A stretch of 50,549 nucleotides of DNA from Evansella sp. AB-P1 (GTDB lineage: Bacteria > Bacillota > Bacilli > Bacillales > Salisediminibacteriaceae). Numbering within the stretch: the stretch's first letter is position 1; every line of letters starts with the position of its first letter. Below, one piece after another: positions 17,715-26,667 of the stretch. A program made the translations under genes and the position numbers. Below the pieces are notes generated by a model. The model was not told where the DNA came from. It did not search any database and saw only the letters and a list, made by a program, of their open reading frames with translations. Location of the stretch: NCBI RefSeq assembly GCF_029688925.1, contig NZ_JARUKY010000028.1, positions 1 through 50,549 on the forward strand. The letters run 5' to 3'.

Positions 17715-20700
17715 TTAGTTCCCACTATACTCTACTGCACCAATATCTGGAGCTGTTCCATTATACGGATCTCCTACATCTACCCCGCCATCTACAAGGA
17801 AGCTTTCTGGACGTGGTTCAAATAAATTGATATCTGGTAAAGATCCATCTGGTTGGCGAGGTCCTTTAGCTAACGACGTATCAACACTGAAGAACATATC
17901 TGGTGTTACGGTACCAATTTGCCAGCTATTCCCTTCATGGATAGAATTGCTTGCAAATCTATCATCTACACGCCCCTCGGCACTCAGGTTATTTTTAAAT
18001 ACATAGTCACCATCTTCTGGATTATTAGGGAAGTCAAAATTACGACCATTAATCCTAATTCCATTGTTGTAGCCAGTATTATGCATCAAGGTTAAAGCAC
18101 CTCTATTATTATTATGGTCAAAGCCTTTACCGTGGTTATCAAATGCTATATTTCTAGTTACAATATGATTTCCAGCTATATGGTTACCTCCAAGCTTAAA
18201 TCCATTACCACCACCATCAAAATCAGGATGGTTCCAAATGGATGGATCTCCATTGCCGAATGACCAGTTGTTTTCTAGTATTATAGTACTAGATGCCATC
18301 CAGAAGTCAAAACCGTCATCAGAATTCTCCCAAGCTCTATTCCCATAGAAAACATTACCAGGTCCAAGCGCTTCATACTTAGCAGCAAATCCATCAGCCA
18401 TATTCCCTACTCGACCTCTAAGATTAAAATTACGATAACTATCGTTATTCTTAATTAAGTTGTAAGAACCATCTTCCAAGTGAATACCTGTTAGACGATT
18501 TTCATAAGCGACATTTCTTTCTAAAATATTGTGGCTTCCATGAATACGAAATCCATTTCCTCCAGCTCCTGTTAAATGAACGCCAATAATATGCCAGTAA
18601 TTCCCATTCAACCTAATGCCATCACGCCCTGGCTGTTCTGCTTGATCCCAGAAATTTAAGGTAGGGGTTTCTCCAGGGTACGCCACAATCGTTATTGGTT
18701 TATTTGAATTACCATTTCTATTAATATCTATTCTTGTATCATGATAATAGGTTCCACCTCTTAGAACAAATACATCTCCAGGCTGAGCAATACCAACAGC
18801 ATGATTCAATGTGGCAAATGGAGCAGACTCTGTACCTGAGTTGTTATTACTTCCATTTGGTGCTATATAAAATGTACGATCACCCTCAGGAATCTCAGGT
18901 ATTGTTGGTACTTGAGGTGTTGCACTTACCTGTGCAGAATTTGCACTTTCTCCTTGAGGATTGACTGAGCTGACTACATAATAGTAAGTTACATTATTTT
19001 GTACATTTGAATCTGTAAAGCTCGTCCAATTAATTTCAGAAGCAATTGTCGTATATGGGCCTCCACTAGTTGTACTACGCTTTACATTGTAGCTGCTTGC
19101 ATTTGTGGAAGCTGTCCAATTTAATGAAACCTGCTCGTCACCAGGAAATGCGATTAACTCACTTGGTGTAACAGGAGGCTGATCACTTCCAGGAGGCCAT
19201 GCTCCTTGCACAAGCATTACATCATTAAGATAATGACCAATTGTGTTACTGTTTGGTGTGAAAGAATCGAATGAATCAATACTAGATACTGGATCGTAGA
19301 AATTAGCGTTACTTATTCTTCTTTCTCCATCAATATATACATCTGCTCTATTATTCGTTATATCCGCTACTACGACAAAGTCATACCATGTACCAGCGCT
19401 ATAGCTTAGTAACGGTGTAAATGTATCATTAGAGTTTCGATATGCTAGATTTCCATTACTAGTCTCTAAGAAAACCCCTACTTCATCTCCGCCCATAATT
19501 CTTGCTATTTTAGTCGAACTAGTCATTTGTTCCTGCATAAATGTAAAAGAGAAAGTAACAACATCCGATTGTTCTGGGAACTCTTTCGTTAGTGTTACAT
19601 TGGCTGAAGTGCTTGTGTTATTCAGATAGACACTTTTATTGGACGTACTAGGTGTTGCGGAGACTCTAACCGTTCCTCCACTTTCATCCACACTATATCC
19701 AGCAGGTATAGATCCTGTTGCTTGATCATTGAAGCTATCTTCAAACACGACCACATAAGGATCACTAGGGTCTTGCTGAGGCGCTTCAGGTGTTGCACTT
19801 ACCTGTAAAGAGTTATTACTTTCTCCATCACCATTGACAGCGCTTACAACATAGTAATACGTAGTACCGTTTGTTACTGATGTATTCGTATAGCTTGTGT
19901 TGCTTACTGTAGCTACTGCACTATACGGACCTCCACTTGTTGTAGATCTTTTCACATTATAATTATCCGCATTCGATACAGCGTTCCATGATAATGTCAC
20001 TTCTCCATCTTCAGCAGAAGCTACTAAACCAGAAGGTGTATTTGGAGGCGTTGGCTCAGGATCAGATGGTTCTGTTGGCTCTTCATCCGATGGACGAACA
20101 ATATTCACACTATCAATTGTTACAGTAGCACCGCTTTCCGTACGAAGTTGAATGAATGAATGAGTAGTTCCAATATCTAAGTCGAGAACCAACTCCCCTG
20201 TAGACAGTTCATTTGCTGCTACCTCATATACCTTAGAGGCAGATCCATGAATGGAATTTGCCTGACCAGTAGTATTATTATCTACATACACTTGAAACTT
20301 TTTACCACTGTCTCCTCCTGCTGTCGTAATATTTAATTTAAGTTGATACGGTTCACTTAAATCAAATACTCCCCCAGGGGTACTAGAAGATGTTGAGCTA
20401 GTATTAGATTCAGCGCCTATTGTCGTTCTTCCGCTACCTAACGTTATTGTTCCTCCCTCTGCTGTAACGGTTCCACCAGTCCTAATATACATAGGTTTAG
20501 AAGAGTCATTTGGAAGGGTCATATAATCTGTTGTAAATATGTTACTTGAGGTTGCCCCTTCAAAATTGTCCGTAAATATGGAAGTTACTGGTTCTGTTGG
20601 TTCAGGATCGCTAGGAGGAGCTTCACTTCCACCAGTCAACTTAAGGTGATCTATATTGACTCCACCTTCATTTCCGATTCCAATTAAGCGAACTGTATTA

Positions 20701-21119
20701 CTTCCTTCATTCAACTCAGCTGTCATACTAGATACTCCCCAATTATTCCAAGCTCCAGTTGAAGGAAATGGAAGAGAACTCTCGACGACATTACCGTTGA
20801 CGAGTACTTCACCTGGTCTATCATCTGTTCTTCCATGAGCATATCTAAAATCTAACGTATAAGTACCTGCTGAAGGTGCTGTTACAACCCACTCAATATA
20901 TCCACCTGGCTCGTTGGGTACATAATCCACAAATCCTGTTCCTGTATACCCATCGTGATTATTATAAACGCCTGCTTTATAAAGTACTGGGGCATCTTCA
21001 GCTTCATATATTTGTGTACTGGTGGCTTGTCCTTCATTAATAAAACTCATTCCGAACGAAGAAAATACTAAAGCAAATATTAAAGTTAATCTGAATGTAA
21101 TTCTACAAATTTGTTTCAC
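17715..21119 (-). CDS. Secreted multi-module polysaccharide lyase, PL9-like pectate lyase
   Basis: The 1134-residue extracellular enzyme starts with a Sec signal peptide (about 1-33). Then come a CBM6/35-like module (about 36-162, YEAEDAPVL to GVNIDHLKL), a second beta-sandwich (about 178-345), an FN3 domain (about 360-443), a LamG-like module (about 452-645), another FN3 (about 650-738) and a C-terminal right-handed beta-helix (about 745-1134). Acidic Pro/Glu linkers join the first modules. The motifs NMADGFAAKYEALGPGN and NRAWENSDDGFDFW match family 9 pectate lyases, which use a lysine and a calcium-binding Asp cluster to cleave polygalacturonate by elimination. The GTG start has AAGGGGG upstream. 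There is no S-layer or sortase anchor, so it is released. The substrate is inferred. Confidence 0.85.
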   Translation of the reverse strand: MKQICRITFRLTLIFALVFSSFGMSFINEGQATSTQIYEAEDAPVLYKAGVYNNHDGYTGTGFVDYVPNEPGGYIEWVVTAPSAGTYTLDFRYAHGRTDDRPGEVLVNGNVVESSLPFPSTGAWNNWGVSSMTAELNEGSNTVRLIGIGNEGGVNIDHLKLTGGSEAPPSDPEPTEPVTSIFTDNFEGATSSNIFTTDYMTLPNDSSKPMYIRTGGTVTAEGGTITLGSGRTTIGAESNTSSTSSSTPGGVFDLSEPYQLKLNITTAGGDSGKKFQVYVDNNTTGQANSIHGSASKVYEVAANELSTGELVLDLDIGTTHSFIQLRTESGATVTIDSVNIVRPSDEEPTEPSDPEPTPPNTPSGLVASAEDGEVTLSWNAVSNADNYNVKRSTTSGGPYSAVATVSNTSYTNTSVTNGTTYYYVVSAVNGDGESNNSLQVSATPEAPQQDPSDPYVVVFEDSFNDQATGSIPAGYSVDESGGTVRVSATPSTSNKSVYLNNTSTSANVTLTKEFPEQSDVVTFSFTFMQEQMTSSTKIARIMGGDEVGVFLETSNGNLAYRNSNDTFTPLLSYSAGTWYDFVVVADITNNRADVYIDGERRISNANFYDPVSSIDSFDSFTPNSNTIGHYLNDVMLVQGAWPPGSDQPPVTPSELIAFPGDEQVSLNWTASTNASSYNVKRSTTSGGPYTTIASEINWTSFTDSNVQNNVTYYYVVSSVNPQGESANSAQVSATPQVPTIPEIPEGDRTFYIAPNGSNNNSGTESAPFATLNHAVGIAQPGDVFVLRGGTYYHDTRIDINRNGNSNKPITIVAYPGETPTLNFWDQAEQPGRDGIRLNGNYWHIIGVHLTGAGGNGFRIHGSHNILERNVAYENRLTGIHLEDGSYNLIKNNDSYRNFNLRGRVGNMADGFAAKYEALGPGNVFYGNRAWENSDDGFDFWMASSTIILENNWSFGNGDPSIWNHPDFDGGGNGFKLGGNHIAGNHIVTRNIAFDNHGKGFDHNNNRGALTLMHNTGYNNGIRINGRNFDFPNNPEDGDYVFKNNLSAEGRVDDRFASNSIHEGNSWQIGTVTPDMFFSVDTSLAKGPRQPDGSLPDINLFEPRPESFLVDGGVDVGDPYNGTAPDIGAVEYSGN

Positions 21120-21235
21120 TAATTTGTTTCCCCCTTAAGTATTATTTATAATGCGGTGGTAATCTCTTCCTCCTTCCTTGCCTTATGGTGGCTTTCCGCG
21201 CAAATACAATAAAAATCCCTCCTTACATTTGATAG

Positions 21236-21258
21236 ATTATAAAAATAAAGCGCTTACA
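21236..21258 (-). promoter_or_regulatory. cre-like operator next to a -10 box, upstream of the lyase
   Basis: On the minus strand TGTAAGCGCTTTAT (21245-21258) matches the CcpA cre consensus at nearly every position. It lies four bases upstream of a TATAAT (21236-21241), where a bound repressor would block RNA polymerase. The -35 region is poor. Carbon catabolite control of the lyase is the natural reading. Confidence 0.6.
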
Positions 21259-21783
21259 TTTTTTAAAATAACAATTAGAGCACACTAACCTTACCACTTA
21301 TGAATTTTCAATATTCAGAAAAATAAGGTGAGCAAGTTTTTACCTATTATCCAAACTGTCTCAGAAATATGTAGTACATTACTTAATTCTACTTTATATT
21401 AATATTTGTTACGTAAACATAAGGAAGTTCTTGTAGGTTTTATTCCGTGTAGGAGTTCTCTATAGAGGAATGTTACTTTCTTTTTTAAAAGCTTAGCGAC
21501 TTTCATGTGGTAAGTCAACTGAATTTGTATAATTTAGTATGAAAATGGGAACATAGATGCATATTTTTCGACTTAGGGACGGTTCTTGTGATGCATTTCC
21601 ACATCTCTTTCTTTACCAAAGGAGATACCAGCCCCCAAATGCGTATAGTATTATCAGCGCCCTGGGGGACTAGCACTCGATTCTTCAAGAACGTTATTTA
21701 TTCAAAAATAATCTCCACTACATTAATTAATACGCATGGAACTAGACAACCTACGTAGAGTAAAATTTTATACTTAATCTTTC

Positions 21784-21826
21784 AAAAAACTAGCTTATCC
21801 AAATATAAAATACTTGAATAAGCTAG
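21784..21826 (-). terminator. Rho-independent terminator of the BCCT-TetR-hydrolase operon
   Basis: Stem CTAGCTTATTCAAG-type arms (21790-21802 with 21814-21826, one mismatch) are followed on the minus strand by TTTTTT, 17 bp after the hydrolase stop. Confidence 0.85.
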
Positions 21827-21842
21827 CTGCGCCCATTTTCCT

Positions 21843-23894
21843 TTATACATGGTCCCTTGGTATTGCCGTTTCCCATGTTTTATGAAAGACTTTTTCGTCC
21901 TTTTCATAGGCTGTCATTGTATTAATCAGATAGAAGTTTGTTTCATCACTTGTCATTTCACTGTAGGTGACTAATGTTGTTTGCCAATGATCTCGGCCTA
22001 GGTTCAATTCCCATTCACATTGAACCTTTGCTGAAAGTGGATCATTCTTTTTTATGCTAAATGTATTTCTATTTTTGCTTCCGTACTGTATGCCATTTTC
22101 AGGAAGACGGCGTTCTCCTTCGTCCGAATAGTCCTCTATCTTCCATACACCATCAATTAAATTGTGGACGACATTGCGGTTTCTCTCTTCCTTCCTGATA
22201 ATTTCCCGATCCATCACTTGAGCTGTTTCAGGTGGACCAAATTGACCGCAAACGGCATCTTCTTCTTGAGGTGTACGAACTGGCAACGTTAAACGGGTTT
22301 CCTCTCCTGTGTATAATGTCAACGTCACAGGTTTTGGAGATGGCCATGCTTGCGGCCAATACGTAGGGGATACGGCTACTTCCAAACGGTGGCCTTTAGG
22401 AATTTGTTGGCCTAATGAATCTAGTTGGACAGCAACTTTATATTTTTTCCCCGGTACTAATTTTTCTGGATGTTCATGAGAATCTCTATGAGTGAGATTC
22501 AACATTCCCCAGCTTATTAGTGTAGATTCGCCAGTAGGTGCTTTAACACTTAATCTTACAGCAAGTAAGGCATCCTCTTGATCCGACGAAAGTTCAGCAT
22601 GAAAAACTGGATGGCCTAATAATTCCATTGGTTCCTCAAATGCTTCTGAAGTAAATACTACAGACTTGCTGTTTTCAAGGCGTTGGTCCCCTGGAAGATC
22701 ACCCGGTTGACCGAACGGACAAAAAACTCCTGCATATAAGCCATGCTGCTGCACACTAGGAATCTCTATTTTTTCACCTGTTATGGATTCCTTTGTTAAC
22801 CTTTCTTCTGTTAACCAAAAGGAGGTATCGGTGACGGATTGCGCCGGCCAAGTGTTGTCAGCAACCCATTTTCCTGGTCGTGCCTCATACGTCACCTGTG
22901 GCAGCTCACTGTCCTGAATCCAGGTAACAAGCTTCGGCTCTTCCATGATGCCGGTATCTTTCCCCTTTAGCCACTGATCCCACCAACGTAAACATTCTTG
23001 TAGAAAACCGATGGCAGGTTCCGGCGTTGCCACTTCCGGATATTCATGTGCCCATGGTCCGATAAGACCTTTACTTTGTTCCGGTAAGTTCTCGAGAATA
23101 CGGAAGACGGCATCCGTATATCCGTCCTGCCAACCACTTACTGCAAAAACCGGAATGTTGATCGCAGAAAAGTCTTCACACACAGAGCCGTGCTTCCAAT
23201 AGTCGTCTCTTCGCTGATGTCGTAGCCACTCTTCTACGAACGGAGGTGTATGCTCCAATCTTTCAAGCCAATTTTCTCGCCAGCTTTTCCCTACTACATC
23301 TGGATCTTGTGGTCGGGCATTATAAGCAAACATCGTGGATGCCCACCAAAGCATATCGGAAGCAAGGACATTTCCTCCACGGTAATGAACATCGTCTGAA
23401 TAACGATCATCTGTGGAACATAATGTAATAATTGACTTCAACGCAGGATGTTGACGAGCTGCTACTTGCAGACTGTTAAATCCTCCCCATGATTTGCCAA
23501 TCATTCCAACAGAGCCTGTACACCAAGGCTGTGCAGCTAACCAATCTAACACTTCTAGTGCATCGTCTTGTTCTTGTTTTAAATATTCATCTAGTAAAAT
23601 TCCGTCAGAATCACCAGAGCCTCTTATATCCACACGGACACTGGCATAACCATGCCCCGCAAAATAAGGGTGTCTGATCGAATCTCGAATAGCTGTAAAA
23701 TCATTTTTACGATAAGGAATATACTCTAAAATCGCTGGAACGGGATTGTCCTCTGCATCTTCCGGAAGCCAAATGGTAGCTGCTAGCTTCTTACCATCAG
23801 ACATGGGGATCCACACATGTTCTCTCTTTTTTATCTTAAATGGGAATTCCCTTTTAATTCTCCGTTCTTTTGAATCCTTGATGTTAAAAACCAA
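21843..23894 (-). CDS. CocE/NonD-family serine hydrolase (X-Pro dipeptidyl-peptidase fold)
   Basis: The 683-residue protein has the S15/CocE layout: an alpha/beta-hydrolase domain (about 20-330) with Ser135 in GKSWGG, Asp257 in SGWQDG and His283 in GPWAHEYP, then a C-terminal jelly-roll domain (about 370-560). An extra C-terminal extension of about 110 residues follows. The family cleaves esters or amides of small acyl groups. It is last in an operon with a BCCT carrier and a TetR regulator, suggesting an ester or amide of a quaternary amine (choline- or carnitine-like) as substrate; that is inference. The start is a TTG with AGGAGAGG about 10 nt upstream. A short frame MNLIGF overlaps the start in another frame. 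Confidence 0.85.
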   Translation of the reverse strand: MVFNIKDSKERRIKREFPFKIKKREHVWIPMSDGKKLAATIWLPEDAEDNPVPAILEYIPYRKNDFTAIRDSIRHPYFAGHGYASVRVDIRGSGDSDGILLDEYLKQEQDDALEVLDWLAAQPWCTGSVGMIGKSWGGFNSLQVAARQHPALKSIITLCSTDDRYSDDVHYRGGNVLASDMLWWASTMFAYNARPQDPDVVGKSWRENWLERLEHTPPFVEEWLRHQRRDDYWKHGSVCEDFSAINIPVFAVSGWQDGYTDAVFRILENLPEQSKGLIGPWAHEYPEVATPEPAIGFLQECLRWWDQWLKGKDTGIMEEPKLVTWIQDSELPQVTYEARPGKWVADNTWPAQSVTDTSFWLTEERLTKESITGEKIEIPSVQQHGLYAGVFCPFGQPGDLPGDQRLENSKSVVFTSEAFEEPMELLGHPVFHAELSSDQEDALLAVRLSVKAPTGESTLISWGMLNLTHRDSHEHPEKLVPGKKYKVAVQLDSLGQQIPKGHRLEVAVSPTYWPQAWPSPKPVTLTLYTGEETRLTLPVRTPQEEDAVCGQFGPPETAQVMDREIIRKEERNRNVVHNLIDGVWKIEDYSDEGERRLPENGIQYGSKNRNTFSIKKNDPLSAKVQCEWELNLGRDHWQTTLVTYSEMTSDETNFYLINTMTAYEKDEKVFHKTWETAIPRDHV

Positions 23895-23924
23895 TGAGGT
23901 TCATCCTCTCCTGTAAAAGTTTCT

Positions 23925-24623
23925 TTAAATTCGAGGAGAAAAGGAAATTTCTCCCCTTCTTTCCTCTTCAACGACATTCATGACACACTCTTCGATTAAA
24001 AAGAGTGTACGGCGCACAGCCTCTTCTTTGGTGAAATCACGCCGTTGATTCATAAAAGTATTCATCATGCCTTTCCAAATCATCAGTGTCATTTCTGCAA
24101 TGAGATCAATATTCTCTTCTTTTATGAATCCTTCACTCACGGCACTTTGGATATATAAGGCACTTCTTTTTGAAAAACTGTGTTCCATAATAATCGATTG
24201 AATTTGCTCTGGTAAACCGATGATGTCATCTTTATAGATTTTGTAATAATCATCTAAAAGCGTTTGTGGCTGCGTACCTAGATTATCCATAAAAATGATC
24301 GAATAGATTTCCGGTTGCTCGAAGGAGTGCTTACAAAAACACTCCCACGAGTATAACCATTTCTCGATTCTATTTGATCCCTTATCCATATAAGATGGCA
24401 GGTCGTTAAGATAGTCTGTTGTAAAACGCATCGCAGCAAAAAACTTTAAGTGGGATAAATCTTTGAAGTAATTGTACGCCGTTGAGCTCGTAAAACCAGC
24501 CCGATCAGCAATCTTACGGATCGTTACTTTCTTCGTTCCTTCTTCTTCAATCACTTCCGTTGCAGCATCCAAAAAATACTTCCACATTCTCGCACGCTGA
24601 ATATCTTTCCGTCCTGCAGTCAT
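23925..24623 (-). CDS. TetR/AcrR-family regulator of the BCCT operon
   Basis: In 232 residues the N-terminal helix-turn-helix is plain: AATEVIEEEGTKKVTIRKIA followed by DRAGFTSSTAYNYFKD (about 18-53). The remainder is the helical ligand and dimer domain. The gene starts 3 bp after the BCCT stop and is followed within 30 bp by the hydrolase, so it regulates from inside its own operon. The three GAACNNGTTC boxes downstream of the operon -10 are the likely binding site. The inducer may be the transported compound. Confidence 0.85.
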   Translation of the reverse strand: MTAGRKDIQRARMWKYFLDAATEVIEEEGTKKVTIRKIADRAGFTSSTAYNYFKDLSHLKFFAAMRFTTDYLNDLPSYMDKGSNRIEKWLYSWECFCKHSFEQPEIYSIIFMDNLGTQPQTLLDDYYKIYKDDIIGLPEQIQSIIMEHSFSKRSALYIQSAVSEGFIKEENIDLIAEMTLMIWKGMMNTFMNQRRDFTKEEAVRRTLFLIEECVMNVVEEERRGEISFSPRI

Positions 24624-24626
24624 TTG

Positions 24627-26165
24627 TTACTTCCCTTCTGTCTCGTTTTTAACATATACATGGATCGACTCGTCTTGTTTTAACCATTTTATTAATGAAA
24701 TTGTCATTAGAACATATAAGATCAACACCGGAACAGCAACTAATACAGATGAAGTTTGTACAACACTTAGTCCTCCTGCAATTGTAAGGCTGATTGCTAA
24801 TGTGGAAAGAAGAATTCCCCACATGAGACGGTGCCAACGAGCTGGCTCTCCGTTTTCCGATAAGTTTTTCGTAGCCACACTTGCAATAACATAACTGGCT
24901 GAATCTAAAGAAGTAGCTAAGAAGATAAATCCTAAAATAAGGAAGAAAATTGAAACAACGACTGGCATCGGCAATGAATTAAGAACAGCCACGATGACAG
25001 AGGTATCTCCTTGTTCTGCTTGAATTTGTGCCAAATTAAGTTGACCAGTTAACTGTAAGTCCATGGCATATCCGCCGAAGACACCGAAATATAACCAGCT
25101 TCCAAGTGACCCCCATAATAACACGTTAAATACAAGCTCACGAATACTTCTCCCTTTTGAAATTCTCGCTACGAAGATACCGATAAACGGTGCTGTCGCA
25201 GCAAACCATGCCCAATAGAATACAGTCCAAGCTTGTGGGAATCCACTCTGGTGAATCGGGTCCGTATATAGACTCATCATCCAGAAGTTATCAAGCATTA
25301 TTCCTAAACTGTTGGTGAAATAAGATAGAAGGAACAGTGTCGGTCCCACGATGATTACAAATAATGCAAGACCTAATGCCATGTACACATTATAATCACT
25401 TAACTTTCGGATACCCTTGTATAATCCGAAATACGCACTGAAACTAAAGATAAATGTCCATATAACGATAATTGCAATGTTTAACCATAATGATTGTTCT
25501 ACTCCAATTAAATTACCAAGTACGGCAGCTACCATTGGTACACCAAGACCTAATGACGTACCAAGACCGCCAATCATACTCCATATCACTAATACATCAA
25601 TGGTTTTTCCTAGAAAACCATCGGCATGCTTTCCAAGTACACCTCGGCAGGCAGCGCTGATTTTTAATGACGCGTTCTTCTTCACGTAAAAACTATACGC
25701 CATTACTACAGCAGGCAACGCATATAACGCCCAAGCAGAAATACCCCAGTGAAATAAGCCATAGCTTACAGCATATTCAGCAGCAGCACTTGACTCTGCT
25801 TCGAATCCAAATGGCGGCCAAGTATAATAGTAAATCGGTTCCACAATCGACCAAAACATAATACTTGTCCCCATACTTGCTGTAAATAACATGCCTCCCC
25901 AGCTGAACCTAGAAAACTCCGGTACATCGTGTTTATCTCCAAGCTTCACACGCCCATACCTTCCTACCATTAACCAAAGTAATATTATAAATAACCCTAT
26001 GGTTAAAAATTCAAATGCCCAATCTAAACGGTAAGTAATACCGGTCATCATATTAGATACGACTGGACCTGCAGTTTCTCGAAAAATGACTAATAATAAC
26101 GTTGCAATAACAATTAATAATAATGATGGCCAAAAAATTGATTTCTCCACTCTAGAATTATTCAT
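24627..26165 (-). CDS. BCCT-family transporter (betaine/carnitine/choline type)
   Basis: The 512-residue protein has twelve expected membrane helices, the glycine-rich stretch GGLGTSLGLGVPMV and the family signature region FYWAWFAATAPFIGIFVARI with the following SKGRSIRE loop. These carriers import quaternary ammonium compounds with sodium or proton coupling, or by exchange. Long osmosensing tails are absent, so catabolic uptake is more likely than osmoprotection. The start is the ATG at 26165, 11 nt after GGAGGT; the GTG at 26174 is too close to it. It is first gene of the three-gene operon. Confidence 0.9.
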   Translation of the reverse strand: MNNSRVEKSIFWPSLLLIVIATLLLVIFRETAGPVVSNMMTGITYRLDWAFEFLTIGLFIILLWLMVGRYGRVKLGDKHDVPEFSRFSWGGMLFTASMGTSIMFWSIVEPIYYYTWPPFGFEAESSAAAEYAVSYGLFHWGISAWALYALPAVVMAYSFYVKKNASLKISAACRGVLGKHADGFLGKTIDVLVIWSMIGGLGTSLGLGVPMVAAVLGNLIGVEQSLWLNIAIIVIWTFIFSFSAYFGLYKGIRKLSDYNVYMALGLALFVIIVGPTLFLLSYFTNSLGIMLDNFWMMSLYTDPIHQSGFPQAWTVFYWAWFAATAPFIGIFVARISKGRSIRELVFNVLLWGSLGSWLYFGVFGGYAMDLQLTGQLNLAQIQAEQGDTSVIVAVLNSLPMPVVVSIFFLILGFIFLATSLDSASYVIASVATKNLSENGEPARWHRLMWGILLSTLAISLTIAGGLSVVQTSSVLVAVPVLILYVLMTISLIKWLKQDESIHVYVKNETEGK

Positions 26166-26302
26166 GTTGTTCACATACCTCCAATTAGTTTTTAAATAGT
26201 ATCATCACTTTTCCAAAAAGGAACAAGAAGCAAGCCGTTTGTCCCTTTTTCCGTGCAACCCTCCTTTATTTTTAAGCATAAACTACGAATTACCACTACT
26301 TT

Positions 26303-26346
26303 GAACCTGTTCTTTTTATGAACAAGTTTTTTTTATGAACGTGTTC
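26303..26346 (-). promoter_or_regulatory. Three tandem GAACNNGTTC operator boxes at 17-bp spacing
   Basis: The boxes GAACCTGTTC (26303), GAACAAGTTT (26320) and GAACGTGTTC (26337) start exactly 17 bp apart. The third sits in the longer palindrome TATGAAC-GT-GTTCATA. They lie just downstream of the operon -10 and are the likely operator of the TetR protein at 23925. Confidence 0.7.
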
Positions 26347-26374
26347 ATATTAACACAAAAATAAAACTTGTAAA
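26347..26374 (-). promoter_or_regulatory. Promoter of the BCCT-TetR-hydrolase operon
   Basis: On the minus strand TTTACA (26369-26374), 16 nt, then TAATAT (26347-26352). The operator boxes begin one base after the -10, so a bound regulator would cover the start site. Confidence 0.6.
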
Positions 26375-26423
26375 AGTGATAAACCAATTGTTTCTCCTTA
26401 CCATTCACATATAAAAGGCAATA

Positions 26424-26605
26424 AAGCGCAAGGCGCCCCAATTACGCCTAAGTACAGCCCACGTCCTGTGGGCAACGGCGTAATGTCGACATCCTATCTC
26501 CGGCGACAAGCAAATGTGGTGTCCAATAAAAAGTGCGATCTTACACTTTTTATCGTGTAGGTTATTTGACCTCGAGCCGGTGGCGCCTGGAGCTAGACTT
26601 CCAAA
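26424..26605. repeat. Structured intergenic repeat, family C copy 1
   Basis: A repeat of about 180 bp whose core is a nested hairpin: outer ATTACGCC (26441-26448) with GGCGTAAT (26477-26484), inner GCCCAC (26457-26462) with GTGGGC (26468-26473). A second hairpin AAAAAGTG/CACTTTTT and the end GGCGCCTGGAGCTAGAC follow. Related copies lie at 30425 and 36220. Confidence 0.8.
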
Positions 26606-26622
26606 GTAAATATTTAACTTTT

Positions 26623-26648
26623 AAAAAAGGCACTGATATGAGTGCCTT
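26623..26648 (-). terminator. Rho-independent terminator
   Basis: The stem AAGGCACT/AGTGCCTT is followed on the minus strand by TTTTTT, 20 bp after the stop of the gene at 26668. Confidence 0.85.
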
Positions 26649-26667
26649 GATTTTTCTTATGAAGTTA

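Larger units (their letters stand above)
21120..21842. other. Intergenic region upstream of the lyase, 720 bp
   Basis: No gene is seen. It holds the cre-like site, a TTACGTAAACATAA palindrome at 21409-21422, a family A half-element at 21576-21596 (GGGACGGTTCTTGTGATGCAT), a family B-like inverted pair at about 21629-21672 and the terminator of the next gene. Confidence 0.6.
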
